Positions 41,966 to 51,340 are shown, counted from the first letter of the stretch. The stretch: DNA of 64,000 nt from M3007 sp044350425 (GCA_044350425.1 JBILHS010000005.1:35707-99706), one strand, 5' to 3'. Notes: generated by a model not told the origin, from the sequence alone. Translations and numbers: made by a program.

Positions 41966-43183
41966 TCAGGCAGTAGTTGTATCAAAAAATCGCTCCGCAA
42001 GCCGCATCTGGGATTCCATAAAGTTTTTTAATCCCCCTTCAAGTTGTCCGTTGGGCATTACTTGCTGCTGCTCAACGATGGTTTCTCGATCGTTTTTCTG
42101 GAGGTAAAAAACTTTGAGGTCATCTGCTGAAAGCTTACCATCGTTTACTTCCGCCAGCAAGGACAGCAGCCAATGTTCGCTATGCGTAGAGAAAATAAAT
42201 TGCTTGTCCTCTTTTTCTGCGATCTCTACCAGTACCCGAACGAATTGCTCAATGAGCGATGGGTGAAGATGAATTTCTGGCTCATCAATACAAATAAGTC
42301 GGTTTTTACCGTACAGGATTTTGGCAAGTAGGAATACGATTTGGTTCATACCCATGCCTTGATTCACAAGTTCTGTAGCGAATGATCCATCTGCCTCACG
42401 CACCTGCATATAGAAAAAGCCCATGCCTGGCTGGATGGAAATACTGAATCTTTTGCCTGTAATCTTCTCGAAGTAAAAAGCGACTTTGGATTGTACCTCT
42501 TTGTCAATAGCGAGCAGCGTAGCTACTTCGTCTTCGGTGTAGATGTGGCCGTTTAGCGGGGTGGTATTGAAGATTGGTTTGGTGAAGCCACGGGAAGTGG
42601 GGATGACATCGATAGTAGAAATATTTCTAGTTGGTAAATCTGCTTGCTCATTTAACTTAAAATTAGATCGACTTTCATTACTTTCCACAATCTTTATTCC
42701 ATTCCATTGAAATTCGCCTAAGCCTTCTGGATTTTGAATTTTTATGTTCATTTGTCTGTTTAGAGCATATGGAAAAGCAAAGCCTAAACCCGCCGCAAAT
42801 TTAAATGGGCTAAATCCATGTATTTCTAATACATCTTCACCAAATGGACTTCCATGTATCCACGTTAAATTAGTTCTCAAAAGGCTTGTCCTAAAAACAT
42901 CGTTGGGCTTTTCTTCTGCTGTAATTCCAATACTTAAATTTTCCAGACTTTTTTTCTTTCCAAACAACGTTTCCTCAATTCCACCTAAATTCAAAAAATG
43001 CAAGTTCAGCAAACTGTCAAGTGACTGATTGGGATTAGTAACAATATTCTTCAATACCTGCAAGGCATATAACACACTACTCTTGCCGCTATTGTTCGCG
43101 CCAGTAAGCACTGTAAATCGACCTAGTTCCAGCGTAGCCTCGCGGATGCTCCGAAAATTTTTTATGCTGAGTTCTTTTATCAT
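41966..43183 (-). CDS. AAA15/OLD-like ATPase (DUF3696-type C-terminus)
   Basis: 405 residues. N-terminal IKELSIKNFRSIREATLELG then Walker A TGANNSGKSSVL. Signature-like region LVNQGMGMNQIVFLLAKILY, Walker B RLICIDEPEIHLHPSL, switch His in FSTHSEHWLLSLL. No TOPRIM domain follows; the C-terminus (KVFYLQKNDRETIVEQQQV, then GQLEGGLKNFMESQM) fits DUF3696. ATPases of this class pair with small effector nucleases in defence modules. The central ~140 residues are variable and encoded by visibly AT-richer DNA than neighbouring genes, suggesting transfer. Confidence 0.8.
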   Translation of the reverse strand: MIKELSIKNFRSIREATLELGRFTVLTGANNSGKSSVLYALQVLKNIVTNPNQSLDSLLNLHFLNLGGIEETLFGKKKSLENLSIGITAEEKPNDVFRTSLLRTNLTWIHGSPFGEDVLEIHGFSPFKFAAGLGFAFPYALNRQMNIKIQNPEGLGEFQWNGIKIVESNESRSNFKLNEQADLPTRNISTIDVIPTSRGFTKPIFNTTPLNGHIYTEDEVATLLAIDKEVQSKVAFYFEKITGKRFSISIQPGMGFFYMQVREADGSFATELVNQGMGMNQIVFLLAKILYGKNRLICIDEPEIHLHPSLIEQFVRVLVEIAEKEDKQFIFSTHSEHWLLSLLAEVNDGKLSADDLKVFYLQKNDRETIVEQQQVMPNGQLEGGLKNFMESQMRLAERFFDTTTA

Positions 43184-43216
43184 AGCGTAGAATGTCTAAG
43201 CCTCAAATATACTGCT

Positions 43217-45259
43217 TTACACTTCCTGAATATTCGTTCCAATCACCCAACGGCTATCCCCAATCCGGTGCCAGCCATTGCTGCTGGTTTCGAATATACT
43301 GACCACAGCGCCTTGTTTCAGTTCGCCCACTTTGGCGTTGGTGGTTGCCGGACCTGTGCGTACGTTCAGGAAAGATGAGGTGACTTTGCCTTTTCTGACC
43401 ACTACGGCAGGCGCGCCATTGGAGGCGATGACCTGAATGAAATCGGCGCTGACAAACTGCCCGGTGCCGATGCGCCAAAAGCCCCCTGTTTTTTCGAAGA
43501 GGTTTACTGTATCGCCCTGAAGCAATTCTGCCACTTTTGGATGGGTGGTGGCTGGACCCGAGCGCACATTGAGAAATTTGGAGGTCACTTTGCCGCGCTG
43601 GGTGGCTGTTTGTCCACTTCCGCCACTGTTTCCGCTTCCTGAACCAGCGCCTTGTCCGCCACTATTCCCACTTCCTGAGCCTTGTCCACTTCCAGTCGCC
43701 AGTTGTACGGCACGAAGTGCATTGAGACGGCCAAAACCAAATTTAGGAGAACGGCCATTGGTGTCATATCCACTCCCGATCTTATCCGCCGAACGACGCA
43801 AAATATCTTTGATCTGGCTGAGCGTCAGGTCCGGATTGGCCGAAAGTAAGAGGGCACAAACGCCGGCAGTAAGCGGGGCCGCGCTGGAGGTGCCTCCAAA
43901 TTTGCTGGTATAGATATGAGCCAGCGAATTACCATCGGCTTTTACGGTAGCGGTCGTAACACCCACGCCTTCGTTGCCATTGCTCGGCGCGCAGAGGAAG
44001 ACATTGGGACCAAAAAAGGTATAGCTGGAAGATTCATCCAGACTATTAGAGGCGGTAATACACATCAGATCCGGATGCGCCGCAAAGTCGCTGACCTGCC
44101 GTGGCACATTGTTAGAGGCTGGGTTAGCATTGCCCGCTGCAATAAAAACAGGCAAACCTTTGCCATTGCGGCCTTCCCGAACCACCCGACTGATGTAGTT
44201 AGAAACGTAAGTAGAAAGTGGCACCGGCTTCGGAAAACCTAGGCTGCAGGAAATAATATCTGCGCCATTCAACAAGGCATGTTCAAAAGCTTTTTGAATG
44301 GCATCGTCCGAAAGAATGTCCAGTTTAATCGGAATAATACGGGCATTGGGCGCTGCACCCAGAACGCCTTGCCCATCCCAGGCACCGGCTGCTACTGCAG
44401 CGCAAGAGGTGCCGTGACTAAAAACACCCCAGGAACCATCCGAGGCCTGAAACCAGGGTGATACGTCCGCAGTGCGGTTCGCAGCGTTGAAGGAGTTCCG
44501 CAGTTTGGTTCCATCGCCCCGAAGCGCCGGATGATCGGTATCAAAACCGGTGTCGATCACTGCAATCTTAATGGTTTTGGCACCCAGTCCCTGCAATTCT
44601 TCCCAGGCTGCGCGCACTTTAGCATCTGCCCCTTTTTTGAAATGCCGGGTACCAAAAACAGCGTTGGGAATATCAATGATCGGGATCTGTCCCCCGGAGT
44701 TTTCGTGGTGCCACTGACTGTTGATAAACTTACCCGAGGGTGGTGCAAAATCACCCGCCACGGGTTTTGCAATAAATTCAGGCTCAGCGATCTGTACCAG
44801 TTTGTTCTTTTGAAGCAACATGGCACACTTCACCGGATTGGGAGAGTCGGGGGTTGTACTCACGCGGTAAGCCTCAGGGCTGACAACCTGGCGGATGTTG
44901 AGCTTGAACTCCTCCATGGTTGCCTGTTGTTTTTCATAGGCGGTTCCCGGCTTGAATTCTAGGTACAAATAGCCCGTTGGGATAAACGGTGAATCATCTT
45001 CTCCATCGACGATCCAGATATGCGTTCCCACCGATACTTCAGGCATTGCCCTCAGGGCATCCAGTTTCTGATCGAGACCACGGGTCGCTTTTACGACCTC
45101 GAAATCGCGGATGTGCTCCTGTTCTGCGGCATTTTTCCGCTTCGGTGCACGTTTCATACCCGGTGTATAGCGCACCGCGGCCTGGGTTTTACTTTTACTC
45201 AGATTGATGGTTTCGCCTCCAAATTTAAAAGAGGCGGTGTTTACTTTTTTTGTTGCCAT
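43217..45259 (-). CDS. Subtilisin-like S8 peptidase with two SH3b domains, no signal peptide
   Basis: 680 residues starting ATKKVNTASFKFGGETINLS, with no signal peptide. A ~220-residue N-terminal region is followed by the S8 domain with Asp236 (IAVIDTGFDTDHP), His282 (FSHGTSCAA) and Ser458 (GGTSSAAPLTAG). A Gly/Ser-rich linker leads to two bacterial SH3 domains (KVTSKFLNVRSGPATTHPKV and KVTSSFLNVRTGPATTNAKV). The catalytic triad is complete. The stop is 33 nt before the ATPase start on the same strand, so they may share a transcript. Location (cytosol or non-classical export) is uncertain. Confidence 0.87.
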   Translation of the reverse strand: MATKKVNTASFKFGGETINLSKSKTQAAVRYTPGMKRAPKRKNAAEQEHIRDFEVVKATRGLDQKLDALRAMPEVSVGTHIWIVDGEDDSPFIPTGYLYLEFKPGTAYEKQQATMEEFKLNIRQVVSPEAYRVSTTPDSPNPVKCAMLLQKNKLVQIAEPEFIAKPVAGDFAPPSGKFINSQWHHENSGGQIPIIDIPNAVFGTRHFKKGADAKVRAAWEELQGLGAKTIKIAVIDTGFDTDHPALRGDGTKLRNSFNAANRTADVSPWFQASDGSWGVFSHGTSCAAVAAGAWDGQGVLGAAPNARIIPIKLDILSDDAIQKAFEHALLNGADIISCSLGFPKPVPLSTYVSNYISRVVREGRNGKGLPVFIAAGNANPASNNVPRQVSDFAAHPDLMCITASNSLDESSSYTFFGPNVFLCAPSNGNEGVGVTTATVKADGNSLAHIYTSKFGGTSSAAPLTAGVCALLLSANPDLTLSQIKDILRRSADKIGSGYDTNGRSPKFGFGRLNALRAVQLATGSGQGSGSGNSGGQGAGSGSGNSGGSGQTATQRGKVTSKFLNVRSGPATTHPKVAELLQGDTVNLFEKTGGFWRIGTGQFVSADFIQVIASNGAPAVVVRKGKVTSSFLNVRTGPATTNAKVGELKQGAVVSIFETSSNGWHRIGDSRWVIGTNIQEV

Positions 45260-45261
45260 TT

Positions 45262-45345
45262 TGAAGCAAGTTTAAAGTTGCAAGTTTAAAGTTGCAAAAT
45301 CCAAGCCAAGGCACCCACTTGTAACTTTCAACCTGAAACTTGAAA
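45262..45345. repeat. AAGTTTAAAGTTGC / AACTTGAAAC word repeats
   Basis: Two GCAAGTTTAAAGTT copies are followed by TTGTAACTTTCAACCTGAAACTTGAAAC, partly reverse-complementary. They lie in the 91-nt gap between smpB and the S8 peptidase start. Same word family as 32198-32308 and 48585-48724. Confidence 0.65.
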
Positions 45346-45350
45346 CTATT

Positions 45351-45827
45351 TTATCTGACTTTATGCTCTTTGTTTACCCGGTCCATTTCCCGTTTGCTTT
45401 CCCGGTCTTTGATGGTTTCCCGCTTGTCAAATGTTTTTTTGCCTTTTGCAAGACAGATCGTGAGTTTGGCGAAACCGCGCTCACTGAAAAAGATTTTGAA
45501 GGGCACGATGGTGGAGCCTTTTTCCTTGATCCCACGCTCCAGTTTTTTTAATTCGGGCTTGCGCAACAGCAGTTTGCGGTTTCGGCGCGGCAGGTGGTTG
45601 GCGTCTGTACCATATTTATATTCAGCCACATAAAGGTTTCGCACCCAGAGCTCTCCCTGGTCAAAAATACAATACGCATCTGAGAGATTCGCATTGCCAT
45701 CCCGGATACTTTTAACCTCGGTTCCTGTAAGCATGATGCCCGCGTCGAACTCCTGTACAAAATGGAATTCGTAAATTGCCTTGCGGTTCAGAATCTCAAT
45801 ATTCGCTTTTTTCTTCTCTTTTGCCAT
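45351..45827 (-). CDS. smpB: tmRNA-binding protein SmpB
   Basis: 158 residues from the ATG at 45827. Diagnostic motifs: NRKAIYEFHFVQEFDAGIML, GTEVKSIRDGNANLSDAYC, WVRNLYVAEYKYGT, RKLLLRK, and the basic helical tail KRETIKDRESKREMDRV. It delivers tmRNA to stalled ribosomes. The ssrA gene was not found in this window. A CAAAGATA box (reverse TATCTTTG, 45844-45851) lies just upstream. Confidence 0.96.
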   Translation of the reverse strand: MAKEKKKANIEILNRKAIYEFHFVQEFDAGIMLTGTEVKSIRDGNANLSDAYCIFDQGELWVRNLYVAEYKYGTDANHLPRRNRKLLLRKPELKKLERGIKEKGSTIVPFKIFFSERGFAKLTICLAKGKKTFDKRETIKDRESKREMDRVNKEHKVR

Positions 45828-45843
45828 GTTCAAAAATAGTGTG

Positions 45844-45851
45844 CAAAGATA
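45844..45851 (-). promoter_or_regulatory. -7 element TATCTTTG of smpB
   Basis: Reverse complement of CAAAGATA, 16 nt before the smpB ATG; fits TAnnTTTG. No TTG at standard spacing. Confidence 0.4.
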
Positions 45852-45855
45852 GGGT

Positions 45856-45915
45856 TAAATGTGGTCAATGATTAAAATGTGGACAATGTGGTCAATGGGG
45901 TTAAATGTGGTCAAT
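45856..45915. repeat. ATGTGGTCAATG tandem words entering the aminotransferase gene
   Basis: Four near-copies (ATGTGGTCAATG, ATGTGGACA, ATGTGGTCAATGG, ATGTGGTCAATGCC) span the smpB/aminotransferase gap. The last copy encodes the aminotransferase C-terminus GIDHI and its stop codon. Confidence 0.8.
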
Positions 45916-47100
45916 GCCTTCTAATATCACTGAGCAGGCAAATCTGATTTCCTCTTCTGTAATAATGAGGGGTGGTGCGATGCGCAAACTGCGGTCATTG
46001 AACAAAAACCAATCTGTGATAATTCCATTTTTAAGACAATACTGTATCACTGCCTGTACCCTGGAGGCATCTCCCAGATCCACGGCCAGCCAAAGCCCTG
46101 CGCTGCGTACTTCCTTGATTCCCGGATGCACCAGCAAACTTTTAAAAAGAGCTTCTTTGGCCGGTACCTGCGCCAACAGATCGCCTTCGAGTAAAATTTC
46201 CAGGGTAGCCAGACCCGCCGCCACACAAACCGGATGGCCTCCAAAAGTAGTGATATGCCCCAATACCGGATCATGGGTCAATGTCTGCATTAACTCACGG
46301 CGAGACACAAAGGCGCCCAGCGGCATGCCCCCCCCAAAACCTTTTGCCAGCAGCAAAATATCGGGTACGATGCCATATTTTTCAAAAGCAAACAACTGTC
46401 CGGTACGCCCCATCCCCGCCTGGATTTCGTCCAGGATCAAAAGGGCTCCTGCCGCGTCACAGCGTTGGCGCAATGCCAAAAGCCAGGTTGGATCGGGCGG
46501 GATCAGTCCGGCCTCTCCTTGTACCGTTTCCACCACGACCGCGGCCGTTTGATGATCGATCGTATCCAATTCTAAAACTTCATTGAACCCGATATGCCGC
46601 ATGCCCGGTAGCAAAGGTTGAAATGCTTCCGTAAAATCTGTGGGCCACATCAGACTGGCTGCCCCCTGGGTACTGCCATGATAGGCATAACGGCAGGCTA
46701 CAAATTGGGTCCGACCAGTAACACGTTTGGCCAGCTTCATGGCCCCCTCGGTTGCTTCCGTTCCGGAGTTGGTGAAGTAAACAGAGTCGAGTCCTCCGGG
46801 CAGATTTTCTGCGAGTAACTGAGCCAGTCTTACCTGCGGTGTGAGTACAAATTCGCCATATACCAGGGTGTGCCAGTAAGCGTCAAGTTGTTGTTGTACA
46901 GCGTTTTGCACCCGAGGATGCCGATGCCCCAAAACACTTGGCCCAATGCCCGCGATGAGATCTAACCAGCGTATTTCATCAGGGCCATATAACCAGCAAC
47001 CTTCCGCTCGTTCGATCTCGAGCGCGAGTGGTGCGGGAGAGGTTTGCGCCACATGGCGAAAGAAGAGCGATCTAAGATTGGCACTTTTTTGCGTTTGCAT
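45901..47100 (-). CDS. Class III PLP-dependent aminotransferase
   Basis: 399 residues from the ATG at 47100. PLP-fold landmarks: LDLIAGIGPSVLGHRHPRVQ, YFTNSGTEATEGAMKLAK (phosphate-binding), LLILDEIQAGMGRTGQLFAF (Asp to the pyridine N), and LLLAKGFGGGMPLGA (Schiff-base Lys). The ornithine/acetylornithine/4-aminobutyrate group is likely, but no arginine or lysine pathway genes adjoin, so substrate is open. The last five residues and the stop are encoded by an ATGTGGTCAATG repeat. Confidence 0.88.
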   Translation of the reverse strand: MQTQKSANLRSLFFRHVAQTSPAPLALEIERAEGCWLYGPDEIRWLDLIAGIGPSVLGHRHPRVQNAVQQQLDAYWHTLVYGEFVLTPQVRLAQLLAENLPGGLDSVYFTNSGTEATEGAMKLAKRVTGRTQFVACRYAYHGSTQGAASLMWPTDFTEAFQPLLPGMRHIGFNEVLELDTIDHQTAAVVVETVQGEAGLIPPDPTWLLALRQRCDAAGALLILDEIQAGMGRTGQLFAFEKYGIVPDILLLAKGFGGGMPLGAFVSRRELMQTLTHDPVLGHITTFGGHPVCVAAGLATLEILLEGDLLAQVPAKEALFKSLLVHPGIKEVRSAGLWLAVDLGDASRVQAVIQYCLKNGIITDWFLFNDRSLRIAPPLIITEEEIRFACSVILEGIDHI

Positions 47101-47219
47101 CACTATTTTGTTTGCGAACAATTTATTCCACCCATATTTGCGGAGTCGCACAAAGTTCGTGTAAGTCGAACAACCTTTGATGAATAACGTTTAGAACTAG
47201 CTCTTCGCTTCTCACACAC

Positions 47220-47882
47220 ATGACTGCTCGTACACTCATCGCCCATGACATTCCCGCGCTCACCGTCGAACAAACGGGGCGCGAGGCATTCCATACGCTC
47301 AACGATTACCACGTGAAGCATCTGCCGGTTGTAGATGCCGGCAAACTGGTAGGGCTGATGTCGGAAGAGGATATTTTCAACCATAAACTTGCCAGTCCGC
47401 TTAGCGAACACGATTTTTCCGTGATGCCGCTGTTTCAGGTGAATGAAAACGAACATGTTTTTGAGATCATCAAAATTATGGGGGATCATCGACTGACGGT
47501 CATCCCGGTGGTGGATACCGAAGGAAATTACCTCGGACTGGTGCAGCAAAACGATGTCCTGCGCTACTTTGCCCATACCGCTTCCCTGACGGAACACGGT
47601 GCTGTGTTGGTGTTGGAAATGCCCCGTCGGGATTATGCGCTTTCTACCATTGCCCGTATTTTTGAAGAAGAAAAGGTGAATATTCTAAGCACATTTGTCA
47701 CTTCTGCTGCGAATACCGAACAGATAGAACTGACTCTGAAACTGGATAGACACGACCTCGCCCGCGCCATTGCCTCTCTCGAACGCCACGAATTCGCAGT
47801 GAAAGAATCTTTCGGGGAAACAGATCGGAGCGAGCTTTTGCGCGACCGGTATGATGCCCTGATGCATTACCTGAACGTTTAA
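47220..47882 (+). CDS. CBS-pair protein with ACT-like C-terminus
   Basis: 220 residues. Two CBS motifs (HVKHLPVVDAGKLVGLMSEE and HRLTVIPVVDTEGNYLGLVQ) form an adenosyl-nucleotide sensing pair. The C-terminal ~80 residues (VLVLEMPRRDYALSTIARIF, then KVNILSTFVTSA) have an ACT-like pattern. Probably a regulatory ligand sensor. Its stop is immediately followed by the Crp/Fnr gene ATG, implying coupled expression. Confidence 0.8.
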   Translation: MTARTLIAHDIPALTVEQTGREAFHTLNDYHVKHLPVVDAGKLVGLMSEEDIFNHKLASPLSEHDFSVMPLFQVNENEHVFEIIKIMGDHRLTVIPVVDTEGNYLGLVQQNDVLRYFAHTASLTEHGAVLVLEMPRRDYALSTIARIFEEEKVNILSTFVTSAANTEQIELTLKLDRHDLARAIASLERHEFAVKESFGETDRSELLRDRYDALMHYLNV

Positions 47883-48578
47883 ATGATGCAAGCGCAGTCT
47901 TTTTGGCACCTGGAAAATATTGATGTGACCCATCTGCTTTGCCCCACCAAGCTGGGCAATGGCGAGCTGATGGCCCGACACACCCATCGCGTTTTCAAAA
48001 AAGGATCGGATATTTATGTGCCTCAGGACCTTTCGGATCGCATTTTTTTCATCACAGATGGGCGGGTTAAAATCTCCGTAATGAATGAAGAGGGAAAAGA
48101 GATCACCAAATCGATCCTGGGTCGGGGCGAAGTGTTCGGAGAATTGGCCGTTTTGGGTGAAACACAACGGCATGATTTTGCCACAGCCCTGGAAGACACC
48201 GAAACTTGTGTGGTAAGTCTGGACGAATTGCGCGGTCTGATGCGCGACCGTTCGGAACTCAACCTCTTCTTTATGAAGATTTTTGGTGGCCGGCAACTTG
48301 AAATGGAACGCCGCCTGGAATCACTCGTTTTTCGGGATAGCCGAAGCCGTATCGTAGAATTTCTGGTCAACCTTTCCCGCTCCAAAGGTCAACGGGTAGG
48401 CTATGAGTGGGTGGTTCGTAAACCCGTTACCCACCAGGAAATTGCCAACCTCACCGCCACTAGCCGTCAGACCGTTACCACGACACTGAACGACCTTCGG
48501 TACAAAAAACTACTCACCTTCAACCGCTCCAGATTGCTGGTTCGGGATCTGGACAAGCTGTCGGAAGAAATTAAATAG
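47883..48578 (+). CDS. Crp/Fnr family transcriptional regulator
   Basis: 231 residues. Residues ~30-150 are a cyclic-nucleotide-type sensor (RIFFITDGRVKISVMNEEGK, then ILGRGEVFGELAVLGE). A long dimer helix follows, then a winged HTH (VTHQEIANLTATSRQTVTTT, then LNDLRYKKLLTFNRSRL). No Fe-S cysteine set is seen. The start codon abuts the CBS gene stop, so the two signals may be linked. Targets unknown. Confidence 0.9.
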   Translation: MMQAQSFWHLENIDVTHLLCPTKLGNGELMARHTHRVFKKGSDIYVPQDLSDRIFFITDGRVKISVMNEEGKEITKSILGRGEVFGELAVLGETQRHDFATALEDTETCVVSLDELRGLMRDRSELNLFFMKIFGGRQLEMERRLESLVFRDSRSRIVEFLVNLSRSKGQRVGYEWVVRKPVTHQEIANLTATSRQTVTTTLNDLRYKKLLTFNRSRLLVRDLDKLSEEIK

Positions 48579-48597
48579 TTACAAGTTTAAAGAGGGG

Positions 48598-48653
48598 AGT
48601 TAAAAGTTAAAAGTGGGTGCCCGGGCTTGGGCACCCACTTTTAACTTTTAACT
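48598..48653 (+). terminator. 25-nt perfect hairpin after the Crp/Fnr gene
   Basis: Arms 48598-48622 and 48629-48653 (GTGGGTGCCC core, AGTTAAAAGTTAAAA base), 6-nt loop, 20 nt after the stop codon. Likely terminator. Confidence 0.8.
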
Positions 48654-48724
48654 TGATACTTGTAACTATTAACTTGATACTTGTAACTCCCCGCTTTCAA
48701 CTTGATACTTTTAACTTGTAACTT
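48647..48724 (+). repeat. AACTTGATACTTGTAACT tandem words
   Basis: Four degenerate copies of TTAACTTGATACTTGTAACT run from the hairpin up to 8 nt before the GH57 start codon, taking the place of a normal leader. Confidence 0.75.
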
Positions 48725-48731
48725 TGCCCCT

Positions 48732-51173
48732 ATGTCGCGCTCGAACAAATACGTCTGTATTCACGGTCATTTTTATCAGCCACCCCGTGAAAACGCCTGG
48801 CTTGAAACGGTAGAACAGCAGGAAACTGCCCACCCTTTTCACGATTGGAACACCCGGATCAATCATGAATGTTATGCCCCCAATGCGGCGGCACGTATCA
48901 TGGACGACCAAGGCTGGATCACTAAAATCCGAAACAACTACAACCGCATCTCCTGGAACTTCGGTCCAACGCTTCTTTCCTGGCTGGAAGAGAACGACTC
49001 GGATGCGTATTCCATGCTCATCCGTGCGGATAAACGAAGTCAGGAACTTTTTGGGGGACATGGCTCTGCGGTGGCGCAGGTGCACAGCCACCTCATCCTG
49101 CCGCTGTGTAACGCCCGCGACAAAGTAACCCAGGTAAACTGGGGGATCTGTGATTTTGAACGCCGTTTTGGCCGTTACCCGGAAGGCATCTGGCTGGCTG
49201 AAACCGCCGTGAATACAGAAACCCTTGAAGTACTCGCTTCACATGGGATTCAGTACACCATATTGGCCCCGCGGCAGGCAAAAACCGTCCGTAAGCTGGT
49301 TGTAGCCGGTGCCGAGGGTAGCACGCAGGTGGCTCCCTGGCAAAACGTGGATGCAGAAAGCATAGACACCCGCCAATCCTATTGGTGTCTGCTTCCCAGT
49401 GGCAGACGCATTGCACTGTTTTTTTATCATGGAAAAATAGCGCAGGAAGTTGCTTTTAACGGGCTTTTGAACAGCGGAAAAGCATTTTCTCAAAGAATTA
49501 CCGGAATATTTGACGAAGACGATGACGCGCAACTAGCGCATATCGCAACAGACGGTGAAAGCTACGGCCACCACCATCGATATGGGGAAATGGCGCTGGC
49601 CGATTGCCTCAATTATGTGGAAGCCAATCAATTGGCCACCCTGACCAACTACGGTCAATTCCTCGAGCTCCACCCACCTGACTGGGAAGTTCAGATCCAC
49701 GAAAACTCCTCCTGGAGCTGCGTGCACGGGATCGAGCGCTGGCGAAGTGATTGTGGCTGCAACTCCGGAAAACCAGGTTGGCATCAGCGCTGGAGAAAAC
49801 CACTGCGGGATACCCTGGATTGGCTGCGCGATCAGCTGGCACCGATCTTTGAACGTGAAGGAGCACGATTGTTGCGCGACCCATGGGCCGCCCGAAACGA
49901 TTACATCGAGGTGATGCTCGACCGTTCTGAAGCAAATGTGGCGGCTTTCTTGAAAAAACACCGTCGCCGGGAGCTAAGCCATCTGGAGAAAGTGGTGGTT
50001 TTGAGACTGCTTGAAAGTCAGCGTTTTGCGGTGTTGATGTACACCAGTTGTGGCTGGTTTTTTGACGAAATATCGGGCATCGAAACCAACCAGATCCTCC
50101 AGTATGCCTTGCGGACCATGGATTACACCTTCGACGTGACCGGACAGGATCTGCTGCCAGAATTTACCCGTCGTCTGGCTGCTGCACCCAGCAATGTGTT
50201 GCCCAATGGGGCCGAAAGTTTTCTGAAGAATGTGGTGCCTACCCGCGTCACGCTGGAACGGGTAGCCATGCACTTTGCCGTTGCCTCGCTTTTTGAAGAT
50301 GACCCGGAAAAACTGGATCTGTTCAATTACACGGCTTCTGTGGAGTTTTTTGAAAAGATCAAAGCCGGTACCCCTCAGTTTGCAGCAGGCCGTTTGCGCA
50401 TTCGCTCCAGGTTGAGCCATGCCGAAAAGACTTTCTGTTTTGCGGTGCTCTATTTAGGCCAGCAGCATATCATCGGCAATATCAGCGGGGAAATGCTCCG
50501 CTCCCAGTTTGAAGAAATGTACACCCGCACCAGCCAGTCCTTCCGGGCGGCGAATATGGGCGATGTGATCGGCGCCTTGCAGGAATATTTTGGTCCGGAT
50601 AAATTTAGTCTGACCAGCCTTTTTTCCGACGAAAAAATCAACATTATCAACAGCATTACCGATACCAGCCTTGCGGTCGCAGAGGCTACTTTTAGGGATG
50701 TTTTCAATGATAATTACCAGCTTATGGCCGGCATTGAAGAGGCGATGTTGCCCCTGCCATCTACCTGGCTCAACATTGCATCCTATGTGCTGAATGCAGA
50801 CCTGATGAATTTTTTTCAGGGCAATGAGGTGTCGGACACGCGCAACCTGCGCCGTATTGTCGCAGACATCGAACGCTGGCACATCAAACGTTCTGATGAA
50901 GAAACTCTCAACCTGGCCATTGGAGAACGGGTGTTTCGTGAAATCGAAAAAATTGGTCTGGATGAATCTTCCATACCCCGGGTACACTGGCTCACGGATG
51001 TGCTGACCATTGTGCAGGAAATGGGTTTGAAACCCAGCATCTGGCGGAGCCAAAATGTGTTTTACCTGCTCACCAAAGGCCTTCGAAAGGGGCAGTGGGT
51101 GTTTGTCAATAAATCCTGGGAAGCTGAATTTGAGCGTTTGGCGACTTTGTTGAAAGTTCGACTGAAAAGTTAA
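48732..51173 (+). CDS. Glycoside hydrolase family 57-like protein with DUF3536
   Basis: 813 residues from the ATG at 48732. The N-terminal GH57 barrel starts KYVCIHGHFYQPPRENAWLE and carries GIWLAETAVNTETLEVLASH (nucleophile-region Glu) and HIATDGESYGHHH (acid Asp). The large C-terminal half matches DUF3536 (YTSCGWFFDEISGIETNQIL, then VVPTRVTLERVAMHFAVASL). GH57 enzymes act on alpha-glucans (amylase, branching enzyme); this subfamily is not biochemically defined here. No signal peptide, so probably intracellular glycogen-related. Confidence 0.88.
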   Translation: MSRSNKYVCIHGHFYQPPRENAWLETVEQQETAHPFHDWNTRINHECYAPNAAARIMDDQGWITKIRNNYNRISWNFGPTLLSWLEENDSDAYSMLIRADKRSQELFGGHGSAVAQVHSHLILPLCNARDKVTQVNWGICDFERRFGRYPEGIWLAETAVNTETLEVLASHGIQYTILAPRQAKTVRKLVVAGAEGSTQVAPWQNVDAESIDTRQSYWCLLPSGRRIALFFYHGKIAQEVAFNGLLNSGKAFSQRITGIFDEDDDAQLAHIATDGESYGHHHRYGEMALADCLNYVEANQLATLTNYGQFLELHPPDWEVQIHENSSWSCVHGIERWRSDCGCNSGKPGWHQRWRKPLRDTLDWLRDQLAPIFEREGARLLRDPWAARNDYIEVMLDRSEANVAAFLKKHRRRELSHLEKVVVLRLLESQRFAVLMYTSCGWFFDEISGIETNQILQYALRTMDYTFDVTGQDLLPEFTRRLAAAPSNVLPNGAESFLKNVVPTRVTLERVAMHFAVASLFEDDPEKLDLFNYTASVEFFEKIKAGTPQFAAGRLRIRSRLSHAEKTFCFAVLYLGQQHIIGNISGEMLRSQFEEMYTRTSQSFRAANMGDVIGALQEYFGPDKFSLTSLFSDEKINIINSITDTSLAVAEATFRDVFNDNYQLMAGIEEAMLPLPSTWLNIASYVLNADLMNFFQGNEVSDTRNLRRIVADIERWHIKRSDEETLNLAIGERVFREIEKIGLDESSIPRVHWLTDVLTIVQEMGLKPSIWRSQNVFYLLTKGLRKGQWVFVNKSWEAEFERLATLLKVRLKS

Positions 51174-51204
51174 ATCAGGGGCGATTCCGGTTTTGTGTCA
51201 AAAA

Positions 51205-51267
51205 GTCCCAGAGGGACTTCATCTTTGTAGAAATTCAAAAAGGATTTCATCCGTTCCATGGGAACGG
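51205..51267. repeat. Short palindromes GTCCCAGAGGGAC and CCGTTCCATGGGAACGG
   Basis: Perfect palindromes at 51205-51217 and 51251-51267, downstream of the GH57 gene. They resemble the arm palindromes of the nested elements. The gap 51174-51597 contains no gene, only this series of palindromes. Confidence 0.8.
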
Positions 51268-51340
51268 TAAATAATTTTATACGCTAATGTTAAAGACATA
51301 GCCCCTATTCGGCAATGTCTTTGAATTAAACTTTTCGCTT

